Shown in pieces: positions 34,061-43,277 of a stretch of 49,210 nucleotides of DNA. This DNA comes from Uliginosibacterium gangwonense (GTDB lineage: Bacteria; Pseudomonadota; Gammaproteobacteria; Burkholderiales; Rhodocyclaceae): positions 1-49,210 of the forward strand of contig DYIB01000010.1 in assembly GCA_020723855.1 (NCBI GenBank). Reading direction: 5' to 3'. The position numbers and the translations under genes were made by a program. Positions within the stretch are counted from its first letter, which is position 1. The number at the start of each line of letters is the position of its first letter. Under the pieces are notes generated by a model. The model was not told where the DNA came from, made no database searches, and was given only the letters and a program-made list of their open reading frames with translations.

Positions 34061-35113
34061 TTATGCCAGCCGGTGGAACCAGGACAGGGACAACAGCCCC
34101 GAGGCCAGGGTCAGCGCGGCCGCGCCGGCGGCGAACAGGGCGGTGATCTCGGTTTCCTTTTTCTCCAGGACGAAGCGGGCGTTGAGGGCCTGGTAGACCT
34201 TCCTCAAGTCCTCCGCCGAGCCGGCGTGGAAGTACTGGGCGCGCGTGATGTCGGCGATCGCTTTCAGGGTTTCCTCGTCGAAGCGCATGTACAGGGTCCA
34301 GCCCTCGGAGCTGACCGAAGTGCCTTCGGGCGTACCGAAGCCCACCGTGAACACGCGCACGCCCCGGTCGGCGGCCATCTGGGCGGCCTCCACCGGGTCG
34401 GGGCCGGTGGTGCGGCGCCCGTCGGTCAACAGCATGATGGCGGCGGAGGAGTAGGAGCCGGGGGTGACCGGCTGGAACGGCTTCTTCTCCGCCTTGGGCA
34501 TCCCCCGGTCTATGGGCACGCCGCGCCCGCTGCCCGGCGTGTCGTCGAAGATGATCGACTCCAGGTTGATGCCCGCATCCGGGAAGAGGGTCGCCAGGGA
34601 CAGGATGATGCCGCTGCCGATGGCGGTGTGGCGGTCCAGTTGCAGCCGGTCCACGGCCGCGATCAGATCCTCGCGGTTCTCGGTGGGCGGCTGCACCACG
34701 GAGGCGGTGCCGGCGAAGGACACGATGCCGATGCGCACATCCGGCGGCTGTTCCCTGATGAAGCGCTTGGCCGCCGCCTGCGCCGCCGCAAGCCGGTTCG
34801 GCTCCACGTCCATAGCGCTCATGCTCAGGGAGACGTCGATGGCCAGGATGATGGTGCGCTGCTCGGAGGGCAGGGTGACGACGGCACTCGGCCGCGCCAG
34901 GGCGACGATGGCCACCATGACCGCCGCCAGCAGCAGCAGCGCGGGCAGGTGCCGGCGCAGGCGCCGGCCAGGGCCCAGCGCCCCGGTTACCAGGCTCAGG
35001 CTGGCATAGCGCAGGGCGCCTTTTTTCTTGCGCCGCAGCAGGAGCACATAGGCACCCACCAGGGCGGGCACGGCCAACACCAGCCACAGCATCTGTGGCC
35101 ACATCAGAGTCAT
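34061..35113 (-). CDS. BatA-like VWA-domain membrane protein
   Basis: This 350-residue protein has two N-terminal membrane helices (about 5-27 and 52-72) and a von Willebrand A domain with the MIDAS motif DVSLSMS near residue 92. A C-terminal helix lies near residue 325-345. It is a close paralogue of the plus-strand VWA gene at 38175, sharing LRYASL, PNRLAAAQ, IVSFA and the LLTDGxRTTGPD block. It is convergent with the FolE-like gene and divergent from the protease gene. VWA proteins of this type work with MoxR ATPases, one of which is encoded nearby. Confidence 0.88.
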   Translation of the reverse strand: MTLMWPQMLWLVLAVPALVGAYVLLLRRKKKGALRYASLSLVTGALGPGRRLRRHLPALLLLAAVMVAIVALARPSAVVTLPSEQRTIILAIDVSLSMSAMDVEPNRLAAAQAAAKRFIREQPPDVRIGIVSFAGTASVVQPPTENREDLIAAVDRLQLDRHTAIGSGIILSLATLFPDAGINLESIIFDDTPGSGRGVPIDRGMPKAEKKPFQPVTPGSYSSAAIMLLTDGRRTTGPDPVEAAQMAADRGVRVFTVGFGTPEGTSVSSEGWTLYMRFDEETLKAIADITRAQYFHAGSAEDLRKVYQALNARFVLEKKETEITALFAAGAAALTLASGLLSLSWFHRLA

Positions 35114-35287
35114 GGCTTCCTCCCGGCGGCCTGCATGGCGCCGGCAAGATCAATCCCTTTCACTTTAGCACCGGCGCGGCCTGAAAGTTCCCCGACATTC
35201 GTTATCGGAACTCGGAGCATCCCGGCGGCGTCAAATTTTGACTACGGGTGAGCCGGACAAGCCGCAACGGGTGACCGTTGTCCGCGC

Positions 35288-36217
35288 ATGCGAAGAGTCA
35301 CGCTCTACAGCAGTTCCAGCCGGTCGCGGGCGGCTGCTCGCCCGGAGGCAGCCGGGCAGCCGGACGAGCCTGCCGGCCAGGAGCCCGGCGCGCCGGAGAA
35401 TGCCCGGCCCGCGCCAGGACGGCTCCGCGGTTTCTTCCGGCGCCACGAACGGCCCATGCTGGTGGCGGTGGGGGTGCTGTTCGGGCTGCTCCTGCTGGCC
35501 ACCTACGTCTTCATCAATCCCCCGCCGCGCAGACTCACCCAGGAGGACATCGACGCCGCCGTCCTGCACACCCTGGAGAACAAGGCGGTGCCGTCCACCG
35601 CCGCCAAGGCCTATCGCGTCATCCGCCCGTCCGTGGTGCGCGTGCGTGGCACCGGCCCCGTGGGGGAAGACGGCGAGGAGGGCGGCAGCGTTGGCAGCGG
35701 CGTGGTGATCGTAGACCAGGGCGTCATCCTCACCAACCTGCATGTGGTGGCCGGCGCCGAGCGGGTGCGCGTGACTTTCGCCGACGGCCAGGAATCGGAG
35801 GCGAGGGTGGTCGCGGCCCGGCCGGAGATGGACCTGGCGGTGCTGCGCACGGCCACCGTGCCCGGCGGCCTGGTGGCCGCCGCCCTGCGCTCCACCGCCG
35901 ATCTGCACCCGGGCGACCAGGTCATTGCCGTGGGCTTCCCCTTCGGCATCGGCCCGTCGGTGTCGGCGGGCGTGGTCTCCGGCCTGGGGCGCGAGTTCCG
36001 CTCGCCGGAAGGCAAGCGCCTGCTGACCAATCTCATCCAGTTCGACGCGGCGGCCAATCCCGGCAGCTCCGGCGGACCGCTGGTTACCGCGGAAGGAGAA
36101 GTGGTGGGCATCGTGACCGGCGTGCTCAATCCCACGGAGCAGGGCTTCTTCGTGGGCATCGGCTTCGCGGTGCCGATCGAGAGCGCGGCGGCCGCCGCGG
36201 GCGTGCCGCCGTTTTGA
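35288..36217 (+). CDS. Membrane-anchored trypsin-like serine protease
   Basis: The 309 residues begin with a Pro/Ala/Arg-rich cytoplasmic stretch and one membrane helix (about 57-76). An S1C (HtrA/DegS-like) protease domain follows. The catalytic triad appears as H152 in TNLHVV, D182 in MDLAVL and S261 in PGSSGGPL. No PDZ domain follows, unlike DegS or DegP. It opens the protease–MoxR–DUF58–VWA run with 28 bases to moxR. The start is uncertain because no good ribosome-binding site is visible. Confidence 0.87.
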   Translation: MRRVTLYSSSSRSRAAARPEAAGQPDEPAGQEPGAPENARPAPGRLRGFFRRHERPMLVAVGVLFGLLLLATYVFINPPPRRLTQEDIDAAVLHTLENKAVPSTAAKAYRVIRPSVVRVRGTGPVGEDGEEGGSVGSGVVIVDQGVILTNLHVVAGAERVRVTFADGQESEARVVAARPEMDLAVLRTATVPGGLVAAALRSTADLHPGDQVIAVGFPFGIGPSVSAGVVSGLGREFRSPEGKRLLTNLIQFDAAANPGSSGGPLVTAEGEVVGIVTGVLNPTEQGFFVGIGFAVPIESAAAAAGVPPF

Positions 36218-36245
36218 CCGCACTTTGGCCGGCAGGGAGAGACGC

Positions 36246-37262
36246 ATGAGCAGCAGAGAAATGGAGGGGGGCGAGGTTTCCTCGCTCATGGAGCGCATCC
36301 TCTACGAAGTGAAAAGGGTGGTGGTCGGCCAGGATCATTTCCTGGAGCGCGTGCTGGTGGCCGTCCTGGCCCAGGGGCATCTGCTGGTGGAAGGCGTGCC
36401 CGGGCTGGCCAAGACGCTGACGGTCAAGACCCTGGCCCGGACTATGGGCGGCTCCTTCCGACGCATCCAATTCACACCGGACCTGGTGCCGGCGGACCTG
36501 GTGGGCACGCGCATCTACAACCAGAAGAGCGGCGACTTCACCACCTCCCTGGGACCGGTGTTCACCAATCTGCTGCTGGCCGACGAGATCAACCGGGCGC
36601 CGGCCAAGGTGCAAAGCGCCCTGCTGGAAGTGATGCAGGAGTACCAGGTCACCATTGCCGGCGAGACCCACCGGGTGCCGCAGCCCTTCCTGGTCATGGC
36701 CACCCAGAACCCCATCGAGACCGAAGGGACCTATCCGCTGCCCGAGGCGCAGGTGGACCGCTTCATGATGAAGGTGCTGGTGGGCTATCCCAGCGAGGAA
36801 GAGGAGTTCGTCATCGTCGAGCGCGTCACCGGACCGGCGACGGCGGTGGCCACCATCGCCACGATGCAAGAGCTGTCCCGGCTTCAGCGCGAGTGCCGCA
36901 ACGTCTACGTGGACCCGTCGCTGATCCAGTACGCGGTGCGTCTGGTGGCGGCCACGCGCCATCCGGAGCGCTATGGCCTGGGGGACCTGGGGAAATACCT
37001 CACCTACGGCGCCAGCCCGCGCGCCTCCATCCATCTCATCGAGGGCGCGCGGGCGCTCGCTTTCCTGCGCGGACGGGACTATGCCCTGCCCGAGGACCTG
37101 GCCGACCTGGTGCCGGACGTGTTGCGCCACCGGCTGGTGCTGACCTATGAGGCCCTGTCCGAAGGGCTGACGCCGGACCACTTGATCGAACGCGTCATGA
37201 AGAAGATCCCGCGCCCGGAAAAACCCCTGGAAGCCCATGTCCGCGTCGCCGCAGGCTCCTGA
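36246..37262 (+). CDS. MoxR-family AAA+ ATPase
   Basis: This 338-residue ATPase has Walker A GVPGLAKT, Walker B LLADEINRAPAKVQSALLE, and sensor 1 VMATQNPIETEGTYPLPEAQVDRF, all typical of MoxR. MoxR proteins act as chaperone-like ATPases with VWA partners. The start ATG at 36246 follows GGGAGA. It overlaps the DUF58 gene by 26 bases, which suggests coupled translation. Confidence 0.94.
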   Translation: MSSREMEGGEVSSLMERILYEVKRVVVGQDHFLERVLVAVLAQGHLLVEGVPGLAKTLTVKTLARTMGGSFRRIQFTPDLVPADLVGTRIYNQKSGDFTTSLGPVFTNLLLADEINRAPAKVQSALLEVMQEYQVTIAGETHRVPQPFLVMATQNPIETEGTYPLPEAQVDRFMMKVLVGYPSEEEEFVIVERVTGPATAVATIATMQELSRLQRECRNVYVDPSLIQYAVRLVAATRHPERYGLGDLGKYLTYGASPRASIHLIEGARALAFLRGRDYALPEDLADLVPDVLRHRLVLTYEALSEGLTPDHLIERVMKKIPRPEKPLEAHVRVAAGS

Positions 37263-38178
37263 GCGCATCCTGCGGCGCCTGGAGTGGGCCGTCATCCGCC
37301 GCCTGGACGGGCTGCTGCAGGGCGACTACCGCACCCTGTTTCGCGGCTTCGGCCTGGATCTGGCCGACCTGCGCGAATACCAGTACCACGACGACGTGCG
37401 CCACATCGACTGGAACGTCACGGCGCGCCTGCAGACCCCCTATGTGCGCGAATACCGCGAGGACCGGGAAGTCACCGCCTGGTTCCTGCTGGATCTCAGT
37501 CCCTCCGTGGATTTCGGCTCGCGCGCCAAGAAGCGCGCCGTGTCCACGGAATTCGTCACGGTGCTGGCGCGGCTGCTGACGCGCCACGGCAACCGCGTCG
37601 GCGCCCTGTTCTACGGCGCAGGCGTGGATACGGTCATTCCCGCCCGCAGCGGGCGGCGCCACGTGCTGCATCTGCTGCACCGCCTGCTTACCCGGCCCGA
37701 GCTGCCGCGCGCGCCCCAGACCGATCTGCAGGACTTTCTGCAGACCGCCTTCCGCATCATGCGCCGGCGCTCGCTGGTGTTCGTGGTCTCCGATTTCATC
37801 AGCACGCCCGGCTGGACCCGGCCCCTGGCGCACCTGGCCCAGCGCCACGAAGTCGTGGCGGTGCGCCTGTTCGATCCCCTGGAGCGGGAGCTGCCCGACC
37901 TGGGCATCCTGGTGGTGCAGGACGCCGAGACCGGCGAACAGTTGCTGGTGGACACCCACGACCGGGTGTTCCGCAAGCGCTTCCGGCTCCAGGCGCAGCG
38001 GCGCGAGCAGGAACTGCGCAGCGCCTTCGCCCAGGCGGGCGTGGATGCCCTGGAGCTGGCCACGGACGATGATCTGGTCGATGCCATCCTGCGCTTCGCC
38101 GATTCTCGCGCAAGGCGGCGCGCCCAACTGGCGGCGGGGGCAGGGCTGCCGGCGCACCTGCAGGGCAGCCGGCCGTGA
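37237..38178 (+). CDS. DUF58 protein (MoxR partner)
   Basis: The 313 residues carry the DUF58 signature YHDDVRHIDWNVTARLQTPYVREYREDRE. A VWA-like fold follows, with LLDLSPSVDFGS as a degenerate metal site. Proteins of this family are nearly always encoded next to MoxR and VWA genes, as here. The stop codon overlaps the GTG start of the next VWA gene. Function is unproven. Confidence 0.92.
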   Translation: MSASPQAPERILRRLEWAVIRRLDGLLQGDYRTLFRGFGLDLADLREYQYHDDVRHIDWNVTARLQTPYVREYREDREVTAWFLLDLSPSVDFGSRAKKRAVSTEFVTVLARLLTRHGNRVGALFYGAGVDTVIPARSGRRHVLHLLHRLLTRPELPRAPQTDLQDFLQTAFRIMRRRSLVFVVSDFISTPGWTRPLAHLAQRHEVVAVRLFDPLERELPDLGILVVQDAETGEQLLVDTHDRVFRKRFRLQAQRREQELRSAFAQAGVDALELATDDDLVDAILRFADSRARRRAQLAAGAGLPAHLQGSRP

Positions 38179-39188
38179 AGTTCCTCTGGCCCCACCTGTT
38201 GTGGCTGCTGCTGACGGTTCCCGCCTTGGCCGCCCTGTACCTCTACCTGCTGCGGCGCAAGAGGCAGGCCGCGCTGCGCTACGCCAGCCTGGCCCTGGTG
38301 CCGGGCGCCCGGGGCCTGCGGCGCCATGTTCCGCCGCTGCTGTTCCTGGTGGCGCTGACGGCGATGATCGTGGCCGTGGCCCGCCCCACCGCCGTGGTCA
38401 CCGTGCCCTCCTTGCAGCAGACCATCCTGCTGGTCATGGACGTCTCCGGCAGCATGCGCGCCACCGACGTCAAGCCCAACCGCCTGGCCGCGGCCCAGGA
38501 GGCGGCCAAGACCTTCGTCGCGGCGCTGCCGCGGCAGGTGCGCGTGGGCGTGGTGTCCTTCGCCGCCACCGCCTCCCTGGTGCAGCCCCCCACCCAGAAG
38601 CGCGAGGACGTGTACGCGGCCATCGACCGCTTCCAGTTGCAGCGGGGCACCGCCATCGGCAGCGGCATCGTCGTTGCCCTGGCGACCCTGTTCCCCGACG
38701 CCGGCATCGAGGTGGTCGCCCTGGAGGAGGGGCGCGCCGACAAGGCACGCGCCGACAAGCCGCGCAAGACCGAAGCGCCGGTGGAGCCCGGCTCCCACAC
38801 CGCCGCCGCCATCGTCCTGCTCACGGACGGCCAGCGCACCACGGGACCCGATACCATGGCCGCGGCGCGCCTGGCCGCCGAGCACGGCGTGCGCGTCTAT
38901 ACCGTCGGCATCGGTACCGCCACCGGCGAGACCATCGCCTTCGACGGCTGGTCCATGCGCGTGCGCCTGGACGAAGACACCCTCAAGGCCATCGCCCGCA
39001 CCACCCGCGGCGAATATTCCCACGCCGCCACCGCCCAGGAGCTCAAGAAGATCTACCAGACCCTCACCACCCGCCTGACCCTGCAGCCGGAGGAAATGGA
39101 AATCAGCGCCTACTTCGCCGCCGCCGGCACCGTGCTGGCCCTGGCGTCGGCGGCGCTGTCGCTGCTGTGGTTCGGCCGGGTGCTGTGA
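38175..39188 (+). CDS. BatA-like VWA-domain membrane protein
   Basis: The 337 residues have N-terminal membrane helices (about 5-25 and 49-70), MIDAS DVSGSMR near residue 92, and a C-terminal helix. Translation starts at GTG, overlapping the DUF58 stop by 4 bases. It is paralogous to the minus-strand gene at 34061-35113. A Lys/Arg/Asp-rich insert (ADKARADKPRKTE) follows residue 184. Confidence 0.9.
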   Translation: MKFLWPHLLWLLLTVPALAALYLYLLRRKRQAALRYASLALVPGARGLRRHVPPLLFLVALTAMIVAVARPTAVVTVPSLQQTILLVMDVSGSMRATDVKPNRLAAAQEAAKTFVAALPRQVRVGVVSFAATASLVQPPTQKREDVYAAIDRFQLQRGTAIGSGIVVALATLFPDAGIEVVALEEGRADKARADKPRKTEAPVEPGSHTAAAIVLLTDGQRTTGPDTMAAARLAAEHGVRVYTVGIGTATGETIAFDGWSMRVRLDEDTLKAIARTTRGEYSHAATAQELKKIYQTLTTRLTLQPEEMEISAYFAAAGTVLALASAALSLLWFGRVL

Positions 39189-39239
39189 CGCGGGCCGAGC
39201 TGTTATGTGATTCCGGGCGCTATCGACACGAACATAAGT

Positions 39240-39257
39240 ACGGGCGCCAACGCCCGT
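39240..39257. other. Hairpin between the VWA gene and the restriction relic
   Basis: A perfect 7-bp stem (39240-39246 with 39251-39257, loop CCAA) without a T run. It may be a weak terminator or part of the relic's old leader. Confidence 0.35.
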
Positions 39258-39281
39258 CCGACCGTCGAGGGGAGATAACAC

Positions 39282-39568
39282 TTGCCGAAGCCGAAAAAGA
39301 ATTCCATTGCCAAGAACAACGGCGGCGCCACCGTCGGCTACGAAGCCCGGCTCTGGCAGATGGCCGATGCCCTGCGCGGGAGCATGGACGCCGCCGAGTA
39401 CCGCGCCGAGAACATCTTCTGGGCGCCCCCGAGGCCCGCTGGGCGCCCTTCAACATCTCCGGCTGGGGCGGCGAGCGGCTAGGCGACGCGCTGGCCCGTC
39501 TCAACCCCATGCTTTCCGCCGAAGCGCTGGAGGATGTCGCCGGTGGGTCAGATCCCAGTATCGCTTGA
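39282..39568 (+). pseudogene. Chimeric type I restriction-modification relic (hsdM/hsdR pieces)
   Basis: From a TTG behind AGGGGAG the frame reads like an HsdM N terminus ([23 protein letters not shown]). It jumps at once to EYRAENIFW, which normally lies ~40 residues later. A frameshift near 39425 follows. The next frame reads [19 protein letters not shown], resembling the HsdM NPPF methylase motif region. It then reads ALARLNPMLSAEALEDV, resembling the HsdR N terminus. At least three segments of one operon are joined with the intervening parts lost. It cannot encode a working enzyme. Confidence 0.7.
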
Positions 39569-39629
39569 CATGTGTCCTTGGCGTCTTCGTGTTGAAAGAG
39601 GTTCAATCGCATTTTTTGCTTGATCGCCC

Positions 39630-39956
39630 ATGTTTGAGATCGTCGGCCTGCTCGTCCTGGGCTGGCTCGCCTGGTTCTGGGTAGACAGCCTGAAGGCGCG
39701 GGAGGCCGCCGTTCAGGCGGCGCGGGCCGCCTGCAATTCGGAGAATCTCCAGCTCCTTGACGACACGGTGGCCATCGCCAGGCTGTGGCCGGCGCGCAAC
39801 GACGAGGGGCGGCTGGTGCTGCGGCGGGTCTATTCGTTCGAGTACAGCGACACGGGGGACAATCGCCGCCCCGGCAGCGTCGCCCTGATCGGGCACGGGG
39901 TCATCGCGGTGAGCATCGGCGCGCGGCCGGTGCCGTCGGGGGGAATCCTGCATTGA
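39630..39956 (+). CDS. DUF3301 membrane protein
   Basis: This 108-residue protein has an N-terminal membrane helix (about 3-19). A DUF3301-type domain follows, with [40 protein letters not shown] and VALIGHGV. No function is established for the family. No clear ribosome-binding site precedes the ATG. It stands alone between the restriction relic and pstS. Confidence 0.8.
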   Translation: MFEIVGLLVLGWLAWFWVDSLKAREAAVQAARAACNSENLQLLDDTVAIARLWPARNDEGRLVLRRVYSFEYSDTGDNRRPGSVALIGHGVIAVSIGARPVPSGGILH

Positions 39957-40072
39957 CAGGCGGCGGGCGGCGGCGCATGCGTTGCGCGCCGGCGCAACAT
40001 TTCCGCAACGAGCGCTTAACGGGAACGTCACACGGGCCTCCGATACTGCGTGCTTTCCAACAAGGAGTATCC

Positions 40073-41071
<999 letters not shown>

Positions 41072-41093
41072 GCGGGCGCGGCGGCTTCAGCGG

Positions 41094-41115
41094 GCGTCCT
41101 GCGCCGGCAGGACGC
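41094..41115 (+). terminator. Hairpin after pstS
   Basis: A perfect 9-bp stem (41094-41102 with 41107-41115, loop GCCG) begins 22 bases after the pstS stop. There is no T run, so intrinsic termination is doubtful. Confidence 0.4.
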
Positions 41116-41185
41116 GCCGGATCTCTTCCACCAGGCTGCGCAGCGCCGAGAGGTCCGGGGTTTCCGCCTGCGCGGCGAGCCGCCC

Positions 41186-41368
41186 GGTCAGTGTGTGGAT
41201 GCGCGCCAGGCGCCGCCGTCGCCCATGGACGGCGAGAAGTTCGACAAGCCCATGACGGTGGCCGACGGCCTGTTCGCCGACAACGTGTTCTCCATGGCCA
41301 CGGGCACGGCGGGCGACCTGTGGATCGGCAGCTTCGGCGGCATGGCCCATGGGGCCGGTGAAATATAG
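41186..41368 (+). pseudogene. Fragment of a regulator-propeller-type protein
   Basis: One frame ending at TAG 41366-41368 reads FDKPMTVADGLFADNVFSM, then ATGTAGDLWIGSFGG. This is the repeat pattern of two-component-regulator propeller domains (GLxxNxV...D..G.LWIGT). Only one repeat is left, and no start or partner domain is present. The stretch just before it on the minus strand (41087-41185) reads like the helical C terminus of another lost gene. The remaining bases between pstS and the riboswitch show no intact gene. Confidence 0.4.
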
Positions 41369-41375
41369 TCTCTGC

Positions 41376-41381
41376 TATAAT
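41376..41381 (+). promoter_or_regulatory. -10 box of the riboswitch transcript
   Basis: A perfect TATAAT lies about 10 bases before the riboswitch starts, placing the transcription start at the edge of the aptamer. Confidence 0.6.
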
Positions 41382-41386
41382 CCGCT

Positions 41387-41528
41387 CCGTCATTGGGGAG
41401 TAGCCTCCCTCTTTCGCAGGGGCCTGCATCAACAGACTTGCCCTTCCCGGGCATGGTGCAGGCGGTTCCCGAGCCTGGCGAGACCTTTGACCGTACCGCC
41501 TCCGGAGGGCCGGAGGAGCGGTGCGGTC
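41387..41528 (+). ncRNA. yybP-ykoY manganese riboswitch
   Basis: The leader carries both conserved ends of the yybP-ykoY aptamer: TTGGGGAGTAGCC at 41393-41405 and GGCGAGACCTTTGACCG at 41477-41493. The Mn2+-sensing role is well established for this class, which often precedes Mn exporters. The expression platform is a long hairpin. GACCG (41489-41493) and ACCGC (41495-41499) pair with GCGGT (41518-41522) and CGGTC (41524-41528), enclosing CTCCGG paired with CCGGAG. This hairpin would hide the ribosome-binding site GGAGGAG (41512-41518). It shares GAC with aptamer stem P1, so the two folds exclude each other. Confidence 0.9.
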
Positions 41529-42128
41529 ATGGGTATGTCGTCCGGCCCGGAGAACCGAATGGAAGCCTTCCTCATTTCCACCGCCATCGTCACCCTGGCC
41601 GAGATCGGCGACAAGACCCAGCTCCTGTCCCTGCTGCTGGCGGCGCGCTTTCGCCGCCCCTGGCCCATCATCCTCGGCATCCTGATCGCCACGCTGGCCA
41701 ACCACGCCTTCGCCGCGGCGGTGGGCACCTGGGTCGCCGCCGTCCTGGGACCGCAAACCCTGCGCTGGGTGCTGGGTTTGTCCTTCATTGCCATGGCCCT
41801 TTGGATGCTGATCCCGGACAAGCTGGACGACGCCGGCCCGGCCGGACTGCGCCTGGGCGTTCTGGGCACCACCGTCGTCGCCTTCTTCCTGGCCGAGATG
41901 GGAGACAAGACCCAGGTGGCTACGGTCGCCCTGGCCGCCCGGCACGGAGCATACGTCGCCGTGGTCGCCGGCACGACCCTGGGCATGATGCTGGCCAACG
42001 TCCCGGCCGTGTTCCTCGGCGATGCGGCGGCGAACAGGCTGCCGGTGCGCCTGATCCATGTCATCGGCGCTGCCTTGTTCGTGCTGATGGGCATGGCCAT
42101 GCTGGCGAACCTGGAGATTCATCTCTAA
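41529..42128 (+). CDS. Gdt1/TMEM165 (UPF0016)-family manganese exporter
   Basis: This membrane protein has six predicted helices and the two signature motifs EIGDKTQ (about residue 25) and EMGDKTQ (about residue 123). These mark the cation-exchanger Gdt1/MneA family. The Mn riboswitch directly upstream supports manganese export. The ATG at 41529 (199 residues) is preferred because GGAGGAG, controlled by the riboswitch hairpin, lies 10 bases before it. The ATG at 41559 (189 residues) has its own GGAG and is closer to the usual family N terminus, so either is possible. Confidence 0.92.
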   Translation: MGMSSGPENRMEAFLISTAIVTLAEIGDKTQLLSLLLAARFRRPWPIILGILIATLANHAFAAAVGTWVAAVLGPQTLRWVLGLSFIAMALWMLIPDKLDDAGPAGLRLGVLGTTVVAFFLAEMGDKTQVATVALAARHGAYVAVVAGTTLGMMLANVPAVFLGDAAANRLPVRLIHVIGAALFVLMGMAMLANLEIHL

Positions 42129-42290
42129 AGTAATTTCGGCTGTCACCGCCGTCCGGCTCACTGACAAAACCGTAATCTTCCGATCATTTTCTGAGAAGGG
42201 CGCGCTGCGCATACTTCGGCAAAAAATCGACATATGGAATGTTAACGTGTCAATGGCTCGGGGCGGCGTTCGGCACGCCGCCGGACGCGC

Positions 42291-43040
42291 ATGAGGAACT
42301 CTACGAGGAAGCTGTGGCAGCACCTCACTCTCGGGAAGAAGTTCGCCCTGTTTTACGGCATCCTGCTGCTGGTTTCCCTGGTGAATGTATGGGTTATTCA
42401 TGAAGTCCTGCAAAAGCTGCGTGGCATGACGGCGGTTACCAGTGCCGCCCACGGGCTGTACCGGACCATCGAGAGGATCCAGCTCGACACGGTCAAGATG
42501 GCCAAGAGCCCGGCCGCGGAGCGCACGACAGTCCAAGCGCACCTGGACAAGTTTGAGACGACGCTCGCCGTCCTGGCGTCGGGCGGCGCCTCCGCCGCCG
42601 CCCGACGCCATGGAGCGCCTGCAGTACAACGGCACGCGTATCGTCAATCGGATCGAAGCCACGGTCGATACGCTCGAGTTGCAGAACGGTGAAATCCAGC
42701 AAGAGGCGGTCAAGGTGTTCTGGGGCCTCGCCCTGGTGGACATCACGCTGCTCGTTGCCGGATTTTTCGGGGTCCACTTCCGCATCGTCCGTCCCCTGCA
42801 CGCGCTGTGCAGCGCGGCACAGGGAATCGCCTCGGGCCGGTACCAGGAGCGTGTCGGCTTCCGGCTGCATGACGAAATCGGCCAACTGGCGCAAGCCTTC
42901 AATCGCATGGCGGATGAGGTCGAGCGCAACATGCGGCAGAACAGCGACAGCCTTGCCCGGCTCGAGAAGGCCTATCGCGACGTGGACAAGTTCTTCCAGG
43001 CGGTCGAACAGAGCCCGGTATCGGTGCTCATCGCCGACAC
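42291..43040 (+). pseudogene. Frameshifted, truncated HAMP-PAS sensor gene
   Basis: The first frame (42291 to about 42600) encodes a membrane helix (LFYGILLLVSLVNVWVI) and the start of a periplasmic helical region. The second frame (about 42600 to 43040) continues with ERLQYNGTRIVNRIEATVDTL. It then encodes a second membrane helix, a HAMP domain (RPLHALCSAAQGIASGRY, HDEIGQLAQAFNRMADEV), a coiled coil and the first residues of a PAS domain (FFQAVEQSPVSVLIADTG). The frame changes in a GCC-repeat-rich spot near 42590-42605. The sequence ends abruptly at about 43040, where a minus-strand gene fragment begins. Confidence 0.8.
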
Positions 43041-43210
43041 AGGCGCACCGATTCGATCATGCGGAAGGTGAAGCGCCCCTGGCTGGCGGCGAGCTCCTGG
43101 ACGCGGCGGTCCATGGCCGACCAGTTCCAGGCCAGCGAGGCCAGCACCAGGGCCGTCCACAGCACCAGGGGAACGGGCCAGAAACCGCGTTGGACGATGT
43201 ATCGATTCAT
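43040..43210 (-). pseudogene. N-terminal fragment of a second membrane sensor gene
   Basis: From the ATG at 43208-43210 the minus strand reads MNRYIVQRGFWPVPLVLW, a membrane helix, then RRVQELAASQGRFTFRMIESVRL. This resembles the N terminus of sensor proteins with a Tll0287-like (DUF3365) periplasmic domain. The similarity stops at about 43040, exactly where the plus-strand sensor fragment also stops. Confidence 0.55.
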
Positions 43211-43277
43211 GTTGTGTCGAGCCGCGGGCCAGGCCATGCAAGACCTGTTCCCGCCGGCTCGACACGGCCGGCGCGAT

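Noticed and set aside
40021-40072. Pho box before pstS
   Set aside because: No pair of CTGTCA-type 7-mers at 11-base spacing could be found.
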